Assembly (NCBI GenBank): GCA_964498125.1
Contig: CAZCGE010000108.1
Location: 1-64,000, forward strand
Direction of reading: 5' to 3'
From: CAMDBL01 sp964498125
GTDB taxonomy: Bacteria > Pseudomonadota > Alphaproteobacteria > Rhizobiales > Hyphomicrobiaceae
Length of the DNA: 64,000 nt
A model generated the notes under the pieces. The model made no database searches. It had not been told where the DNA came from and saw only the letters and a program-made list of their open reading frames with translations. The translations under genes and the position numbers were made by a program. Positions 25,484-34,961 of this stretch are shown piece after piece; position 1 is the stretch's first letter, and each line of letters starts with the position of its first letter.

Positions 25484-26134
25484 TCACAGTTCCTTGCGGA
25501 TCAGGGTGACCATCTGCTCCGGCGGCAGGTTGTGGTAGAAATAGTTGCGCGTCACGCCATCGGGTCCGACCACGAAGACGTAGGTCGTGTGATCGATGCG
25601 CGGACCGGTTTCTTTCTTGCCATAGGCGGCCATGCCGTACTCGCGCCGCACCTTGAAGATGCGCAGCATGTGGTACATCTGCTTGCGCGAGCCGGTAAGA
25701 CCGATCAGGCGCGGGTGAAAATTGCCGACGAACTGGGACAGTCCCTTCAGGTCAGGACCCGCCAGGTCGATGTCGACGAACAAAGGCTGTATCTTGTCCG
25801 CCTCTGGACCCATCAGCTCGAGCGCCCGGGCCATGTTGTCGAGACCGAGCGGACAAGCCTCACGGCAACCGGCATAGCCGAAAAAGACCAGCATGGTCTG
25901 GCCGCGAAACGTCTTGTCGGACACGTCGCGGCCGGTGTGATCGATCAGCTCGAAGGCGCCGCCGAGGCTTTTTGGTTCGGGCGCCGCGTAGCCTGCTGGG
26001 GCCGGGACCGCCACGGTCTCCTCCTGCACGATCTGGCCACGCGTATGTTTGCTGTGCGCACCCGCGGGCGTGGCTAGGAGGGACAATGACACCACCGCGA
26101 GCGCGGCGGCGATGGCCGGGGTTGTGTTACCCAT
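25484..26134 (-). CDS. SCO1/SenC family copper chaperone (copy 1)
   Basis: A 216-residue periplasmic thioredoxin-fold protein that delivers copper to cuproenzymes. A signal peptide (about 1-26, ending TPAGA) precedes the fold. FFGYAGCREACPLGLDNM carries the CxxxC copper motif; the third ligand His is in RIDHTTYVFVVGPDG. The start has GGAG 8 nt upstream. It is the third gene after the Tat-signal and signal-less multicopper oxidase-like genes on the same strand, 76 bp from the latter, so it plausibly supplies or reduces copper for them. A second SCO1 is at 32544-33167. Confidence 0.92.
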   Translation of the reverse strand: MGNTTPAIAAALAVVSLSLLATPAGAHSKHTRGQIVQEETVAVPAPAGYAAPEPKSLGGAFELIDHTGRDVSDKTFRGQTMLVFFGYAGCREACPLGLDNMARALELMGPEADKIQPLFVDIDLAGPDLKGLSQFVGNFHPRLIGLTGSRKQMYHMLRIFKVRREYGMAAYGKKETGPRIDHTTYVFVVGPDGVTRNYFYHNLPPEQMVTLIRKEL

Positions 26135-26210
26135 GTCGTGAACTCCAAGACGCCGCCGCTGAATGTCGGGACTGCACCGGCAAAGCAAGTGACATGCCGG
26201 ATCGATGGCG

Positions 26211-27335
26211 TCAGACGATCGTGATGGTGCTGGCGGCCTTGCCCTCGTACAGGCCCTGGCCGGGGTTGAACGGCTGCTTCTTGACCCAGTCGTAGTAAGT
26301 GAACTCGACGGGATAGGTGCCGGGTGCCAGGCCGGTCGTGTCGAACCACAGGTCGTGACGCATCGCCGTGGTCATCCGGATCTCCTCGCCCGGCGCGAAG
26401 CCGAACGGTTTCGACCAGGGACGATCGGCTCCGGCGAGCGCGTGACCATCCATCGAGATGCATTTGACCGGGATGCCGGCGATCTTGATGCCCATGACGC
26501 AGTAGCCGGCGTTCAAGACACGGATCAGCACTTTCTGGCCCCTCGTGGCCCGGATCGTGACGCGCGAGTCGGCCGCGGTCTTGGACTTGTCGACACCCGA
26601 GACGAGGAAGTAGCGCGGCTTGTAGACGTTGAGGCCGACATCCTCGCCGCACAGGCCAGCGGCGTGCTCCAGGCTGAGCACGTTGTGCCAGCGCGGGTCC
26701 CAGGCGTCCGTCACCCAGAAGGCCTCGACGTCGTATTTGTATTGTGCACCCGCGGCGCCGCCAAAGGGAAAGCCCCAGCCCTCGAGCGGGTCGACGACCA
26801 GCAGGCCGTAGAGACCCATATTGAAATGTAGCACCGTGTTGCGGTGGCAGTGATAGAACCAGGTGCCGGGGTGCTTCGGCCGCCACTGGTACATGAAGCG
26901 ATCGTTAACCTCGAACGAGACGTGGCCGACGCCGTCGTTCATGGTGCTTGGCTCGATGCCGTGGTGATGGATGGTGTGCGGGCCCTTGCGTGTCTCGAGC
27001 CTGACGTGGGCGAGCTGGCCCTCCTGCAGCCGGATGATCGGCGATGGGAACGGCATCTGGCCCTTGGCCTTGATCAGATCCTCGAAACCCCAGTAGTTCA
27101 CCCTGACGCCATCGGGCATGGTCTTGACACCGTCGGTGAAGACCTTGCGCTCGAAGTAGACGGCGTTGGCCGACGTCATGTAGTCCGGCGTGTTGAGGAG
27201 CGCGTCGGGCACCTTGCAACCGAAGGTGTCGAAGGTCGCCCCCGGTATGCCGGTCAGATTGAAATCGACCGGACCGCCGGCGGCTGGACCATTGCCGGGG
27301 ACACCGGTGCCCTTTGTGTAGGTAACCATAACCAT
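26211..27335 (-). CDS. Multicopper oxidase-like protein without signal peptide (subunit A)
   Basis: A 374-residue cupredoxin protein. The first domain holds PHTIHHHGIEP (His-x-His, near residue 118) and TWFYHCHRNTVLHFNMG (near 157), which resemble the N-terminal trinuclear ligands plus Cys, His and Met suited to a type 1 site. The second domain (about 225-374) has cupredoxin strands (RVLNAGYCVMG, MRHDLWFDTTGLAPG) but neither of the C-terminal His-x-His motifs. No signal peptide exists: the frame is closed by a TGA upstream at 27363. It starts 34 bp after the Tat-signal partner. An ATG at 27329 has better ribosome-site spacing. Substrate unknown. Confidence 0.85.
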   Translation of the reverse strand: MVMVTYTKGTGVPGNGPAAGGPVDFNLTGIPGATFDTFGCKVPDALLNTPDYMTSANAVYFERKVFTDGVKTMPDGVRVNYWGFEDLIKAKGQMPFPSPIIRLQEGQLAHVRLETRKGPHTIHHHGIEPSTMNDGVGHVSFEVNDRFMYQWRPKHPGTWFYHCHRNTVLHFNMGLYGLLVVDPLEGWGFPFGGAAGAQYKYDVEAFWVTDAWDPRWHNVLSLEHAAGLCGEDVGLNVYKPRYFLVSGVDKSKTAADSRVTIRATRGQKVLIRVLNAGYCVMGIKIAGIPVKCISMDGHALAGADRPWSKPFGFAPGEEIRMTTAMRHDLWFDTTGLAPGTYPVEFTYYDWVKKQPFNPGQGLYEGKAASTITIV

Positions 27336-27369
27336 TCCTTCCCGCTCAGGAAAATTGCAGAGTCAGCTT

Positions 27370-28689
27370 TTAGGCGCCCGCCCGCCGCCCGCCACGGGGC
27401 CCCATGATCTCCCAGTGCGTGACCGCGCCTTGCGGGTAATTACCGCCGGCAGCGGTGGTCGCCATTTCGCAATGGCAGTGCATGACGTAGCGCAATGGGA
27501 ACGGCTCCTGATTTGTGTGGTTGACGAACTTGTCCCAGTTCGGGATGTCCGGCGGCACTTCCAGGGGCAGAAGCATATCGCGTGCTTGCATCGGCGCCGT
27601 CGGCCAGACATCGCGCTCGAAGATGTTGTCGCACAGCACCACCTCGCCGTTGTTCGAGGCGTGATTGCTGCCAACCTTGAACTTGAACCCATCCATGCCG
27701 ACGCTGGAATAAGCCAGCTCGAGCAGATGATTACCGTGCATGTGCGTGGCGTGATGGGCCAGCCCGACGTTGAGCGTGCGGATCAGGGTCGGCTCGCCGA
27801 TCCAGTTCCTGACGACAACGTCCTCGTTTTCGGACAAATCGTAGCCGCTGCGGCCGTTGATGGTGAAGTAGCGCGGCAGGAAGTTGGCGACGATCTGCGC
27901 GGCGCTGGTGGTCAAGGTGCTGGCGGTAATTCCTGTCGCCGTGATCAGGGCGTTGAAGCGCGGATCGACCTGGTTGAAGATCCAGGTCTTCTCCTGGTTC
28001 GAATACTCCTGATCGAGGGCGCAAGGCACCCACTTGCCGCCAAGGAAGCGCGTGGTGGTGCCAAAGGCATTGAAAACTTTGCTGACAGTCGACGCGGCGG
28101 CGGGATCGCTCAGGGTAAACTTGTCGATGCTGTAGGGCGTCATGCACGATGCTTGAGTGACCGTTCCCAGGCTATTGACCGATGCTTGGCTCATGCCGTG
28201 GGCGGGATGGACGATGAGCGCGCCGTGCAGGCCGAGCAGGCGATAGAGGTGGCGAGAGACGTGCGAGCCGTCGTGGTAGATATAGGTGCCGGCCACGGGC
28301 GCCGTGAAGGTCACGGTGCAGGTCTGGTTCGTGTTGATCGTGGTGATCTTGGAGTCGGGAATGCCGGCGATCTCGAAGCCGTGCGGCTCCGGCCGGGCGT
28401 TGGTGACCGAGATGGTGACCTGGTTGCCCTCGACCACCCGAAGCACAGGACCCGGCACGCGCTGTGTGCCAGTGCCTGAGCCGCTGGTCAGCCGGTAGGC
28501 CAGGAACGGGAAACGCTGGCCGTCGATCATTTCGAAGATCTTGTCGTCGATCTCCAGCTTGAAGGTCGCGGTCGGGCTCGGCTGCGTCGAACAGACGGCG
28601 GCGGCCTGCGCCGCGGGGCTCAAGACTGCTGCTGAACTGGCAGCGGCCACACCGGCGCCGCCGAGTTTGATAAAGTCACGCCGATCCAT
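27370..28689 (-). CDS. Tat-exported multicopper oxidase-like protein (subunit B)
   Basis: A 439-residue protein with a Tat signal (MDRRDFIKLGG, then an Ala-rich core and cleavage near SPAAQA). The N-terminal cupredoxin domain reads EPHGFEIAG and TYIYHDGSHVSRH where His-x-His pairs would be expected, so it lacks canonical domain-1 ligands. The C-terminal domain has HATHMHGNHLLEL (near 307) and RYVMHCHCEMATTAAGGNYP (near 400), the expected C-terminal trinuclear and Cys motifs. Together with the gene that follows, the four motifs are complete. It is the first gene of the operon; a GTCGAA-T-TTCGAC dyad lies 86 bp upstream of the start. Confidence 0.88.
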   Translation of the reverse strand: MDRRDFIKLGGAGVAAASSAAVLSPAAQAAAVCSTQPSPTATFKLEIDDKIFEMIDGQRFPFLAYRLTSGSGTGTQRVPGPVLRVVEGNQVTISVTNARPEPHGFEIAGIPDSKITTINTNQTCTVTFTAPVAGTYIYHDGSHVSRHLYRLLGLHGALIVHPAHGMSQASVNSLGTVTQASCMTPYSIDKFTLSDPAAASTVSKVFNAFGTTTRFLGGKWVPCALDQEYSNQEKTWIFNQVDPRFNALITATGITASTLTTSAAQIVANFLPRYFTINGRSGYDLSENEDVVVRNWIGEPTLIRTLNVGLAHHATHMHGNHLLELAYSSVGMDGFKFKVGSNHASNNGEVVLCDNIFERDVWPTAPMQARDMLLPLEVPPDIPNWDKFVNHTNQEPFPLRYVMHCHCEMATTAAGGNYPQGAVTHWEIMGPRGGRRAGA

Positions 28690-29224
28690 GCTAAGCCCCG
28701 CTACTGACGCCTACACAACCGAACCCGTTCAGACCTCGGATTCGTCCAAAACACGAGAATTGATCCCACCCGTTGTCGAATTTCGACCAATGTAGCAGCG
28801 TCCCGACCGCGCCAACAGGGTCCAAGGGCTTGGATCTATTCGGATAAAGGTCCTACTCCGTTTACGTTATTTGGTTGCAGCAATCGCCGACCTTTGGCCC
28901 GGCGGCTCATCAGCTCATGATCCGACGCCAACCGTGCACATTGTGTCATAACTTTGCACGAACGGTGCTGCAATTACGGCACACTCGCTCAGAAATCGCT
29001 GGAGCAGGACTGCACAACCTTGCGGAGACCCTGCACTAAGATAACGTTAGGGGGAGGTGCGGGTGGTCAGTGTGGGTTGTATGCGAATCGGTGCATGCTT
29101 CACGAGAGCATTCAGGTCAGCGACGAAAAACAGCGGCTGTGCCGCCGAAGGAGCTGGACGGGACCATCGTCGACCCGGAAAACTGGTAATTACCTCGGAC
29201 TGAAGTTGGTCGGGAAGCTGCGTC
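28690..29224. other. Divergent regulatory interval (multicopper oxidase / gspD)
   Basis: About 535 bp between divergent genes. A 13-bp odd dyad, GTCGAA and TTCGAC around a central T, lies at 28775-28787 about 86 bp before the Tat-signal gene and could be an operator. AT-richer stretches near 28840-28880 and 28930-28960 could hold promoters, but no consensus pair is clear. No additional gene was recognised. Confidence 0.4.
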
Positions 29225-29239
29225 TTGGGGGATAAGTTG

Positions 29240-31495
29240 TTGTTGCGCCGTGCCCTTTTTGCCGCAAGCATGCTCGTGCTTGGCGGTTGCAGTTTGCCGT
29301 TGCAGCAACTTTCGCTGCCGCCGCCAGGTCCAGGCGTGCCAGCAGCCACAGGCGCTCACGCATCATCGACGGCCAACAGGTCGACGCCGCTGAGTGGGGG
29401 TGTGGTCGACAATAATCGCGAGCCGCGCGCGGTGCTGGGAACCGGTGAGCTCACTGGCCAACCCAATCCCAGGCCGCTGACGAGCAACGGTAGCCCGCAA
29501 GACAGCGTAACGGTTAACCTTGTCGATGCCAGTATCGCGGCAGCGGCAAAAGCCATTCTCGGCGATATCCTGAAGGTGAACTATTCCATCAGCGACAAGG
29601 TCAAAGGCACCGTCACCCTGCAGACGTCCAGGCCGGTTTCCAGGGACGCGCTCATCGAGTCGTTCGAGGAAATCCTGCGCAGCCAGGGCGCCGCATTATT
29701 GAATGGCGGGGCCACCTTCAAGATCTTGCCGATCGAGGAGGCGATTGCCCAGGGGGCACCAATTCGGCCTAAAGGGGCGACGCGGCGCGGCCCCGGTATT
29801 GCAACCGAGGTCGTGCAATTGCAGCACGTCTCTGCCCCGGAAATGGAGCGCATTCTCAAATCATTGGTTCCCAGCAGCATCGTGTTGCGCGCCGATGCGG
29901 TTCGCAATGTGCTGGTTATTTCGGGAACCCGTATCGAGCTTGCGTCGCTGCAGGACACCATCTCCGTCTTTGACGTCGATTGGATGCGTGGCATGTCCTT
30001 CGCTATCCTGCCGGTGGAAGCGACCGATCCCGACACCATAGCCCAGGAACTCGATACGGTCTTTGCCAATGACCGGGACGGCCCGGGTCGCGGCGTCGTG
30101 CGTTTCATCGGCAACCGCCGCCTCAAGGCCGTTCTGGTGATCACGCCGCGTCAGGAGTACCTGAAAAAAGCCGAACAATGGCTTCGGCGGCTCGACCAGG
30201 TCAGCCAGGAAAGCCAGAAGCGGGTTTACGTCTACCATGTACAGAACCGGCCCGTGCAGGAGCTTGCGGCACTGCTGCAGCGCGTTTACCTCAGCCACGA
30301 CTCCGGACGCGCCGGTGCGGCATCCAGCGGCGCGCCTCCAGGTGCTGTCACGATGAACGCGCCGCCAGCGCCCGCCGCCGCCAGCGCTGCGCCGGCTGCA
30401 TTTTCGCCACTGCCCCAGCCACTGCCGATCACGCCCCTTTCCGCCGGCAGTGCCGCAAGGCCCGCCGCCGGACAATCTCCGCAACTCCCGCAGGAGGCAG
30501 CCGGAGGCCCGCCGCAGGCTGAACCCGGGCCGGGCCGGTCTGGTTCAGGAGCCGTCACCGATGACCGCACGGCAGGCATCGGCATCGTCGCCGACGAGAA
30601 AAACAATATGCTCGTCATCACGTCGACATCGGCTGAATTCAAACGCATGCGCCAGATCCTGTCGCAGATCGATGTGGCATCGGTGCAAGTCCAGCTCGAG
30701 GCGACGATCGCCGAGGTAACGCTGAATGATCAGTTGAAAATGGGTCTGAGGTGGCATTTCGAGACCAAGAACAGCAACTTCAAGCTGACGGATAGCGTCG
30801 CCGGCGCTGTCTCGCCGGTGTTCCCCGGGTTCTCGTATTTCCTCAATGCGCCCAATGTGAGCGTGGCATTGCAGGCGCTGTCGCAGATCACCGACGTCAA
30901 TATCGTCTCGTCGCCGACCCTGATGGTGCTCGACAACAGCAAGGCGGTGCTGCAGGTCGGTGACGAAGTGCCCTTCCCCTCGCAGCAGGCCGTTGGCGTA
31001 CTGGCGCCCGGCGCGCCGATCGTCAACTCCATCGCCTATCGCAATACCGGCATCATTCTCTCGATCACGCCGCGCGTCAGTGATCAGGGCCGCGTCCTGC
31101 TCGATATCGAGCAGGAAGTCAGCGATGCAATTGCGACCAAGAGTTCCACGATCGATGCGCCGACCATTCAGCAGCGGCGTATCCGCACGACAGTCGCGGT
31201 CAATGACGGCGAAAGCATCATGCTGGCGGGCATGATCCAGGATCGCGCCACGCGCACCCGCGACCAGGTGCCGATACTCGGGGATGTGCCGATCTTCGGC
31301 AATCTGTTCAAGAACAAGACGGACGAGATCAAGCGCACCGAGTTGCTGATCGCCATCACGCCGCGGGTCGTCAAGGACAGCAACGTCCTACGCGGCATCA
31401 CCTCCGAGTTTCGCGAGAAGCTGAACTTCGCCACGCGGCCGCAGCGGCAGGGGCCGCCGAGCCGGCGGGAGCAAGTCGACCGTATTCTGCGTTGA
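29240..31495 (+). CDS. gspD: Type II secretion system secretin GspD
   Basis: About 750 residues forming the outer-membrane channel of type II secretion. A lipoprotein signal ends in the lipobox LVLGGC. N0 (about 80-150) starts VTVNLVDASIAAAAKAILG; N1-N3 repeats follow, with a Pro/Ala/Gly-rich insert (about 360-450). The secretin domain contains VQLEATIAEVTLND, SSPTLMVLDNSKAVLQVG and VPILGDVPIFGNLFK. There is no ATG near the start; GGGGGA at 29227-29232 points to one of the TTG codons at 29237-29243, and a TTG at 29225 is the furthest frame limit. Only gspK follows; the other gsp genes are not in the window. Confidence 0.93.
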   Translation: MLRRALFAASMLVLGGCSLPLQQLSLPPPGPGVPAATGAHASSTANRSTPLSGGVVDNNREPRAVLGTGELTGQPNPRPLTSNGSPQDSVTVNLVDASIAAAAKAILGDILKVNYSISDKVKGTVTLQTSRPVSRDALIESFEEILRSQGAALLNGGATFKILPIEEAIAQGAPIRPKGATRRGPGIATEVVQLQHVSAPEMERILKSLVPSSIVLRADAVRNVLVISGTRIELASLQDTISVFDVDWMRGMSFAILPVEATDPDTIAQELDTVFANDRDGPGRGVVRFIGNRRLKAVLVITPRQEYLKKAEQWLRRLDQVSQESQKRVYVYHVQNRPVQELAALLQRVYLSHDSGRAGAASSGAPPGAVTMNAPPAPAAASAAPAAFSPLPQPLPITPLSAGSAARPAAGQSPQLPQEAAGGPPQAEPGPGRSGSGAVTDDRTAGIGIVADEKNNMLVITSTSAEFKRMRQILSQIDVASVQVQLEATIAEVTLNDQLKMGLRWHFETKNSNFKLTDSVAGAVSPVFPGFSYFLNAPNVSVALQALSQITDVNIVSSPTLMVLDNSKAVLQVGDEVPFPSQQAVGVLAPGAPIVNSIAYRNTGIILSITPRVSDQGRVLLDIEQEVSDAIATKSSTIDAPTIQQRRIRTTVAVNDGESIMLAGMIQDRATRTRDQVPILGDVPIFGNLFKNKTDEIKRTELLIAITPRVVKDSNVLRGITSEFREKLNFATRPQRQGPPSRREQVDRILR

Positions 31496-31568
31496 GCCAG
31501 CCGCGGCGGCCGGCGCTGTCGATTGACCTGCTCGCCACACACGACTTCGGCAAGATCTGGCGCATGGC

Positions 31569-32516
31569 ATGCAACTGAACCATGACATGCAACTGAATAA
31601 AGCGCGCAAGGAAGACGGCTTCGTGCTGGTCGTGGCGCTACTGGCGCTGGTCCTGCTCGGCGCGGTGGTGGCGACCTTCAATACCAGCTTGCGCGCGCAT
31701 CTGAAGGATGTCGGCGCCATCGTTGCCCGCGCCGAAGTCGAGGGCCTGGCCGACGCTGGCGTGAACATCGCCTTGCTCGACGTGATAGCCACTCTCGAGG
31801 ATCGCACGCGCACGCGCCGTTTTCCAATGAATGGCGCGGCCGTGAGCTGTCAGACCGGCAGCGCCACAATCGATATTTCCGTGGTCGACGAAGCCGGGCG
31901 GATCGATCTCAACGCCGCGGACGAACAATTGCTCGTGGCGCTGTTCGCGGGAGCGGGTGCTGAATCCTCGGCAGCTCGCGCCATGGCCAACGCGCTGATC
32001 GATTATCGCGATGCCGACACCATAGCGCGACCGAATGGCGCTGAAGTTCCCGAGTATCGGGCAGCGGGACTGGCGTACGGACCTAAGAATGCGCCTCTCG
32101 ATGCGGTGGAGGAAATGTCGCGTGTGCTCAATTTCGATGTGGGACTGCTGGACAGGTTGCATCCGTACCTGACCGTGCATTCGGGGCTCGCTGGCGTCGA
32201 TCCAGAGGCTGCCCCACTCGCACTGCTGTTGCTGCTGCTGAACGGCTCGGGGCATTCCGTGGTCGACGGCGCCGGCATGGATGCCGTCAGCCAGCGCGCG
32301 CGGTTTCGCCAGACGCTGCCGCAGTACGTCGCCGTATCTTCCCGGCTAAAATTTACCATTCGCGCGGTCGCCCGGCTGCCCGGCGCTGCGTTCGTGCGCG
32401 AGGCGGTCGTCGACGTTTCAGGCTCGCGCGCCCGATCCTACACTATACGAGCCTGGCGCCAGGGGGTGGCGACCGCCAGCGAAGCCGAAGCCGGTCAAAA
32501 TCTGCCCGCATGCTGA
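31569..32516 (+). CDS. gspK: Type II secretion system minor pseudopilin GspK
   Basis: A 315-residue pseudopilin that caps the T2SS pseudopilus. The prepilin-type segment EDGFVLVVALLALVLLG, with cleavage after Gly, lacks Glu at mature position 5, as is normal for GspK. DEAGRIDLNAADEQLL is the conserved T2SSK block, followed by helical repeats (NALIDYRDAD). The C-terminal part has the helix-hairpin-helix-like stretch seen in GspK. Starts at 31569 or 31587 are both possible because ATGCAACTGAA is duplicated there. It is 73 bp after gspD on the same strand. Confidence 0.9.
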   Translation: MQLNHDMQLNKARKEDGFVLVVALLALVLLGAVVATFNTSLRAHLKDVGAIVARAEVEGLADAGVNIALLDVIATLEDRTRTRRFPMNGAAVSCQTGSATIDISVVDEAGRIDLNAADEQLLVALFAGAGAESSAARAMANALIDYRDADTIARPNGAEVPEYRAAGLAYGPKNAPLDAVEEMSRVLNFDVGLLDRLHPYLTVHSGLAGVDPEAAPLALLLLLLNGSGHSVVDGAGMDAVSQRARFRQTLPQYVAVSSRLKFTIRAVARLPGAAFVREAVVDVSGSRARSYTIRAWRQGVATASEAEAGQNLPAC

Positions 32517-32543
32517 CCACGGCCGATAGAAGGCCGCATCGGG

Positions 32544-33167
32544 TTACTGCGCCAGCAAGCGGTTGATCATCTGCAGGCGGGCCTTGGCGGGCTCCTTCAG
32601 CACATCGTGGCGGCCGGCGAGCAGTCCATACTTGTCGAAGTAGTAGGATCGCGTCGTATGATCAATCGTATACCGGCCGCCGGCTGCCGGAATGCGCTCA
32701 TAGGCGGCATTGAAGGCATGAGCCGCGGATTCGATGTCGATGGCGTTGCCGGACAGGCCGACGATGCGTCCATCGAAGGAGGTAAGGTAGGCACGCAGGT
32801 GCTCGGGTGTATCGGTGTCCGGATCAACGGTGAGAAACAGCACCGTTATTCTGTCCCCATCCTTGCCGAGCAAGGCAAGATCATTGGACAGCTCGAGCAG
32901 GGTCGTTGGGCACACGTCGGCGCAGCTGGTGTAGCCAAATGCGACGACGAACGGCCGCCCCCTGAGCTGTGACAGCTGGAGGGCCTCGCCCATATGTGTC
33001 GTCAGTCGCGCCAGCGGTTCCAAGGTGACGCCGACGACGCGCTTGCCATGCGCACCGGCCGCGCCCAAGGGGCTCATCCACGCCAGCGCGCCGACGAACG
33101 CCAGAAGCAGTCCGCAGCAGGCCGCGTATCGCATCCTGAGCAAAACAACAGACGAAAACAAAGCCAT
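32544..33167 (-). CDS. SCO1/SenC family copper chaperone (copy 2)
   Basis: A 207-residue periplasmic thioredoxin-fold protein with a signal or anchor segment (residues 10-35). VAFGYTSCADVCPTTLLEL carries CxxxC, FLTVDPDTDTPE follows, and YTIDHTTRSYYFDKYG contains the third copper ligand His. This is the classic SCO1 pattern and closer to cytochrome-oxidase assembly SCO than copy 1. The start at 33167 is chosen for the signal peptide; an ATG at 33134 would shorten it. It is convergent with gspK and divergent from the histidine kinase at 33462. Confidence 0.9.
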   Translation of the reverse strand: MALFSSVVLLRMRYAACCGLLLAFVGALAWMSPLGAAGAHGKRVVGVTLEPLARLTTHMGEALQLSQLRGRPFVVAFGYTSCADVCPTTLLELSNDLALLGKDGDRITVLFLTVDPDTDTPEHLRAYLTSFDGRIVGLSGNAIDIESAAHAFNAAYERIPAAGGRYTIDHTTRSYYFDKYGLLAGRHDVLKEPAKARLQMINRLLAQ

Positions 33168-33461
33168 GATATCGCCACACACCATTTCAACTTCGCGAAA
33201 CCATACCAGACCAATGGCTGATAGTCTATCGGCCAAATGTCCAATATGATTTTTAATAATTCGCAGGCTATTCATGGTTTAACTCTCCGCAATTCCAGTG
33301 ATGGTTAACTGTTTCTTATGAAATACAATTGACGAAATAGAAAAAGGGATCAATAGTCTTAGTATTGGCGCAACCATACTGGCTGCGTCATGGGACTTCA
33401 GGGTGGGTAGCGCCAAGTCGACCACTCGCCGATCGGTGGTCGGTGGCCAAGTGGTGTCCAA

Positions 33462-34961
33462 ATGCAAGTGAGTGATGCACGGCATGGTCGCCTGCTCGGC
33501 TCGGCTCTTGGGTCGAGAGCCGCGCTCGGCCGGCAAGTTGGTGGTCTACTTGCCATCTGGCGGGGCCTCGCGCTCCACCGGCAGTTCCTGATTGCAGCCT
33601 CGCTCGTGATCCTGCTCGGCATGGCTGCCATCGGAATTTGGGTCACGGATCGCATCAAGGCTGGTGTCGTTAATGACAGCGCCCATGAAGCCGCGCTTTA
33701 CATGGACCGTGTCGTCGCGCCCCTGGCCCAGGATCTGGCAGACGGCGATAAGCTGACTTCGGATAATATCGCCAGGCTCGATGGGCTTCTCGAAACCTGG
33801 GTCGGACGGCACATCTATTCGATCAAGATCTGGACCAAGGATGGCGTCATTGCCTACAGCAGCCTGCACGATGTGATCGGCAGGAAGTTCGTTAAATCGC
33901 CGAATCTCTCGAGAGCGCTGCTAGGTGAAGTGGCCGCCGCCCTCGAAGATCATTCGCACGAGATCAATGGGCACGAACAGGCCGCAGGCGTTCCCCTTAT
34001 CGAAATATATTCGCCGATCATCAGCCAAAAGACCGGGGAGATCATCGCCGTTGCCGAGTTCTACGAGATGGCCCTCACTCTCAAGGCCCAGCTCTTTTGG
34101 TCAACGATTTCGAGTTGGCTGATTGTCGGATTAATTGGCCTGCTGATGACGGGCGCGCTCTACGGCATCGTCAGCCGGGGTAGCCGCACGATCGATGAAC
34201 AGCGCGAAAGCCTGCACTTGCAGATCGAGAAGTTGAAGGGCCTGCTCGACGAAAACGAAGGGCTGCAGGATAGCCTACGGTTGGCATACAATCGGTCAGC
34301 CGAGATCAATGAGCGGTTCCTGCGGCGCGTCAGTGCCGATCTGCATGACGGCCCTGCACAACTTATCAGCTACGGCCTGCTGAAATTGAATTTGGTCGAA
34401 CAACTTGTCCGCACTGCCGCTGCTGAACGCGCGAAAAGCAACGTCGATGTGCTCAATTCCGTTGGCAAGGCCTTCCGCGACGCGTTGCAGGAAGTCCGTG
34501 ACATATCGTCGGGCCTTTCACTTCCCGATCTGCTCTCTGATACCCTTGAGGGATGCATCCAGCGTGCAGCGCGCGCGCATGAGGATCGAACCCGCACGAA
34601 GGTAACCTGTATGGTCATTGGGCTGCCCAGGTCGGCAACCCTGACCGTCAAGACCTGCGTCTACCGCTTCGTTCAGGAAGCCTTGAACAACGCCTTCAAA
34701 CATGCCGGCGGCGTGGGCCAGCGCGTCGAGGCGCGCTATTCCGGCCCAATTCTCGACCTTTTAGTCGCCGATAGTGGTTCGGGTATGTCGGCGACCACTT
34801 CGCCGAAAGGCCGTGGCCAATTGGGGCTTGCTGGATTGCGCGATCGGGTGGAGACTCTTGGTGGAACCTTGACGATCGTGTCCGCGCCAGAGGCAGGGAC
34901 CAGGTTGGAGGTCCGACTGGACCTCGCCAAGATCAGTAAATTGGAGGCAGCCCATGAGTGA
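33462..34961 (+). CDS. NarL-type sensor histidine kinase
   Basis: A 499-residue membrane sensor. Transmembrane segments lie near residues 42-62 and 213-237, enclosing a periplasmic domain of about 150 residues with no motif I can name. A coiled coil (EQRESLHLQIEKLKGLLDEN) leads to the HisKA_3 H box RVSADLHDGPAQLISYGLL (His about 295). The HATPase part has QEALNNAFKHAGG (N box), VADSGSGM and GQLGLAGLRDRVETLGGTL. It overlaps the response regulator by 8 bp. A periplasmic stimulus such as copper or redox change is possible from context but unproven. Confidence 0.92.
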   Translation: MQVSDARHGRLLGSALGSRAALGRQVGGLLAIWRGLALHRQFLIAASLVILLGMAAIGIWVTDRIKAGVVNDSAHEAALYMDRVVAPLAQDLADGDKLTSDNIARLDGLLETWVGRHIYSIKIWTKDGVIAYSSLHDVIGRKFVKSPNLSRALLGEVAAALEDHSHEINGHEQAAGVPLIEIYSPIISQKTGEIIAVAEFYEMALTLKAQLFWSTISSWLIVGLIGLLMTGALYGIVSRGSRTIDEQRESLHLQIEKLKGLLDENEGLQDSLRLAYNRSAEINERFLRRVSADLHDGPAQLISYGLLKLNLVEQLVRTAAAERAKSNVDVLNSVGKAFRDALQEVRDISSGLSLPDLLSDTLEGCIQRAARAHEDRTRTKVTCMVIGLPRSATLTVKTCVYRFVQEALNNAFKHAGGVGQRVEARYSGPILDLLVADSGSGMSATTSPKGRGQLGLAGLRDRVETLGGTLTIVSAPEAGTRLEVRLDLAKISKLEAAHE

